Positions 6,171-8,393 of a DNA stretch of 8,393 nt are shown in pieces. Numbering within the stretch: position 1 is the first letter of the stretch; each line of letters begins with the position of its first letter. The DNA lies in contig CAJQNM010000650.1 of the NCBI GenBank assembly GCA_905479665.1, forward strand, positions 1 through 8,393. Direction: 5' to 3'. The notes beneath the pieces were generated by a model, which saw only the letters and a program-made list of their open reading frames with translations, had not been told where the DNA came from and ran no database searches. The position numbers were made by a program, and so were the translations under genes. The DNA is from an uncultured Saprospiraceae bacterium (GTDB lineage Bacteria; Bacteroidota; Bacteroidia; Chitinophagales; Saprospiraceae).

Positions 6171-7660
6171 CCCGATGATGCTCTTTGTTTCTCGAAGTCA
6201 ATCCAATAAGGCCTTTCTTCTGACAATGGAACAGCTTCGTTCACCATCAGAGGTCTGACTTCGCTCCACCATTGGTCGTATGCATCTCTCATTTGATTTA
6301 CGATCTCAGGATGCTCTTCGGCTACATTTTTTGATTCTCCAGGGTCGCTAAATAAATCATACAATTCACTGTTGTTCACAAATCGATACTGCTCATTTCT
6401 CACAGCATACTTTTTATATTTATGGGTATCTGGATTTGAACTTTCTGCCGTCCCCACCCAATGCTCTTCCGTCTCAACCTCCCCCACATTGTCAGGATTT
6501 AACGGCCATCTTCCAAGATGGAAAAACCGGTATCTGTCTTCTGCGTGAAAAGACGCATCTTCTAAATAGGGCAGAAAACTTATCCCATCTATAGCAGGTA
6601 AATCTGAAATATCAATGTTGGCAATATCTACTAGGGTTGGGAATATATCGTAATGATTTTGCATGGCCTCAACCACTCTACCCGCTTTAAATTTTTCGGG
6701 CCATCTTATGAAAAATGGCACCCGACTTCCCCCTTCATTCAAACTTCCCTTAAACCCTTTCATACCTGCATTGTAGGCCTTTCCATTGGTGCGGGATGCT
6801 CCAGTTTTTCCATTGTCTGACATAAAGATCAAGATGGTGTTATCTGCGATTCCCAACGCATCGATTTTCTGCATTAAGTACCCCAGATTTTCATCAATAT
6901 TCTCCACCATTCCGTAGAATCCCTGTGCATTTTCCGAATAGTCTTTCTCCTTAAATTTCTTTTTGTACTTATCGGGTGCAAGGAAAGGACCGTGTGGAGC
7001 ATTGGTCGTTATATAAGCAAAGAACGGCTTGTCTTCTTTCGACTTGTCTTGTATCCAGGACATGGCTTGGGTAAAAAAAACATCTGTGCAAAACCCTTCT
7101 GTTTTTACAAATACTCCATTATGCTTAACCGTCGGATTGAAATAACTATTATCCGGAACATCGGCACAAGATCCCGGATAAGCCTGGCCAATACCACCTG
7201 CGCCATGTATGAACACCTCGTCAAATCCACGATTCTCTGGTTGATATTCGCTTTCGTCTCCCAAATGCCATTTCCCAAATATCCCAGAAGTGTATTCTGC
7301 TTCTCTTAGCACTTGTGGCAGTGTGGTCGCTTTTAACGTCATCCGCTCTCTTTCCAAAATAGTATGCGTTATTCCATTTTTGAACGGGTCTCTACCTGTC
7401 ATTATAGCAGACCTTGTCGGGGCACAAGTGGGACTGGCCTGAAAATCATCAAGGCTTATGGCTTGTGATTTTAATTTGTCCATGTTGGGTGTTAGGACAT
7501 CAGGGCTATTGTGAGCAGAAATATCTCCATACCCCTGATCGTCAGTCATCACAAGAATGATGTTAGGGGTTTTATACGTCTCTTCCTGATGATCGGTTTT
7601 GCAAGAACTCATAAAAACCACGAGTAGTAGTACTAGGCCTATTGACTTATATTCATTCAT
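6134..7660 (-). CDS. Lipoprotein arylsulfatase (S1-type, formylglycine-dependent)
   Basis: This 508-residue enzyme likely hydrolyses sulfate esters of polysaccharide fragments. The N-terminus is a lipoprotein signal (hydrophobic 8-17, MSSC with lipidated C20), followed by an acidic linker, so it is probably membrane-anchored and periplasmic or surface-exposed. The sulfatase signature CAPTRSAIMTGR starts at C79, the residue converted to formylglycine; R83 follows. Metal ligands D40/D41 (TDDQGYGD) and D282/N283 (MSDNG) are present, as are K130 and H132 (GKWHLG) and H223 (APHGPF). The GGIGQ segment near 155-159 recalls GGxGIGQ-type sulfatases. The last ~14 residues (SSGIQLLSAMKKVK) overlap GH31 remnant sequence in another frame, so the native C-terminus may have been replaced. 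It lies 63 bp downstream of another sulfatase, probably in one transcript. C-type maturation needs a formylglycine-generating enzyme encoded elsewhere. Confidence 0.92.
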   Translation of the reverse strand: MNEYKSIGLVLLLVVFMSSCKTDHQEETYKTPNIILVMTDDQGYGDISAHNSPDVLTPNMDKLKSQAISLDDFQASPTCAPTRSAIMTGRDPFKNGITHTILERERMTLKATTLPQVLREAEYTSGIFGKWHLGDESEYQPENRGFDEVFIHGAGGIGQAYPGSCADVPDNSYFNPTVKHNGVFVKTEGFCTDVFFTQAMSWIQDKSKEDKPFFAYITTNAPHGPFLAPDKYKKKFKEKDYSENAQGFYGMVENIDENLGYLMQKIDALGIADNTILIFMSDNGKTGASRTNGKAYNAGMKGFKGSLNEGGSRVPFFIRWPEKFKAGRVVEAMQNHYDIFPTLVDIANIDISDLPAIDGISFLPYLEDASFHAEDRYRFFHLGRWPLNPDNVGEVETEEHWVGTAESSNPDTHKYKKYAVRNEQYRFVNNSELYDLFSDPGESKNVAEEHPEIVNQMRDAYDQWWSEVRPLMVNEAVPLSEERPYWIDFEKQRASSGIQLLSAMKKVK

Positions 7661-7723
7661 ATTACTTTGTTAATATCTGATTTCCTCTATTTCGATTGAG
7701 AGCTTGCTTTATACATACAGCTT

Positions 7724-8393
7724 TTATCTCTCATTCGAAAACAATTTTTTATCGGGCTTTTCAGGAAGACCATTCTTCCAATCTCTTATTTTAATTAATA
7801 GATCTTCCACTACATCTGCATGAGTCTCTTTTAGATCCACGCGCTCATAACCATCCTTCACGATATCATACAGCTCAACATAACCCAAATCTTCGCTGGC
7901 GACCAATTTCCAATTCTGATCAACAATGGCATACGAAACCCAGTGATCAGGTCTGTTCTTGGGTGCAGGCCAATTGGCTCCCATTTTCCAAAAAAGGGGT
8001 TTGGTTCGTAGCGGATAGGTTTCTCCTAGCAGCGTAGAGACTTGACTGATCCCATCTGGCTGGCACGATGAGGGTAGCTCGGCACCAGCAATCTCGCAAA
8101 AGGTAGGCAACAAGTCTACGGCCGACATCAACGAGGCATCGTCAATACTTCCTGCCTCGATTTTTCCGGGCCAACGAGCAATAAATGGAACGCCGACCCC
8201 ACCTTCAAACAGCGCTGCTTTGTATCCTTTCCTGCCGCCCGTAATTCCCTTAGATGCTTCGATGCCAAATCCCGCTCCAGTGGCCGAATCAAACATGAGG
8301 CTTATCTTTTTGCTGTCACTGATTGATCTGGCTGGTCCATTGTCCGAACTAAATATCACCAAGGTATTTTCAGTCAGATCAAGGCGATCCAGT
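7724..8393 (-). CDS. Sulfatase, C-terminal part (5' end outside window)
   Basis: The last ~223 residues of a second S1-type sulfatase are present; the gene continues beyond the right edge, where the frame is still open at 8392. Visible motifs are the metal-binding TLVIFSSDNGP, then GGRKGYKAALFEGGVGVPFIARWPGKI, the conserved basic and Gly-rich stretch that precedes the C-terminal subdomain, and SAVDLLPTFCEIAGAELP. The C-terminal subdomain contains the usual 'WKL....ELYDI..D..E..DL' pattern. The formylglycine site and signal peptide are not in the window. The TAA at 7726-7724 is 63 bp before the next sulfatase on the same strand. The two proteins differ clearly, so they probably act on different sulfate positions or sugars of one polymer. 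Confidence 0.92.
   Translation of the reverse strand, partial: LDRLDLTENTLVIFSSDNGPARSISDSKKISLMFDSATGAGFGIEASKGITGGRKGYKAALFEGGVGVPFIARWPGKIEAGSIDDASLMSAVDLLPTFCEIAGAELPSSCQPDGISQVSTLLGETYPLRTKPLFWKMGANWPAPKNRPDHWVSYAIVDQNWKLVASEDLGYVELYDIVKDGYERVDLKETHADVVEDLLIKIRDWKNGLPEKPDKKLFSNER

Noticed and set aside
6992..7309. 105-codon plus-strand open frame inside the sulfatase gene
   Set aside because: It is antisense to an intact sulfatase with all its motifs, and its own sequence resembles nothing known.

Overview
The window looks like chromosomal DNA from a marine Bacteroidota bacterium, most likely of the Cytophagales type (Reichenbachiella/Cyclobacteriaceae-like). This is inferred from a Bacteroidota-type ABC permease (DUF5687), a lipoprotein sulfatase beside glycoside hydrolase debris as in polysaccharide utilisation loci, AT-rich genes with almost no Shine-Dalgarno signals, and GC-richer repeat-laden intergenic DNA. 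No database search was possible.

Layout. Positions 1-310 hold a composite non-coding repeat: a 67-bp direct repeat bracketing tandem 35-bp units and a hairpin. A stand-alone YdeI/OmdA-like gene with a DUF1905 domain follows (435-905). Positions 906-1865 contain no confident gene. They hold two short overlapping ORFs (possibly one frameshifted gene), an 18-bp perfect palindrome and a REP-like hairpin. A two-gene ABC transporter comes next: a DUF5687 permease (1866-3341) and its ATPase (3345-4049), 3 nt apart. After a short stretch with a probable enolase-superfamily tail fragment (4128-4202) lies an intact Xaa-Pro aminopeptidase (4216-5598).

The right-hand part is on the minus strand. A lipoprotein S1-type sulfatase (7660-6134) lies 63 bp downstream of a second sulfatase cut by the window edge (8393-7724). 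Just past the first sulfatase, and overlapping its last codons in another frame, is a decayed GH31 glycoside hydrolase (about 6170-5600). It carries an in-frame stop codon and an internal deletion that removed the catalytic core.

The two sulfatases and the GH31 remnant read as the end of a sulfated-polysaccharide degradation cluster. The aminopeptidase has debris of probable carbohydrate-metabolism genes on both sides, so the region appears to have been eroded by deletions. I see no complete new system. The most informative features are the eroded GH31/sulfatase junction, the composite intergenic repeat, and the overlapping short ORFs with the embedded palindrome.
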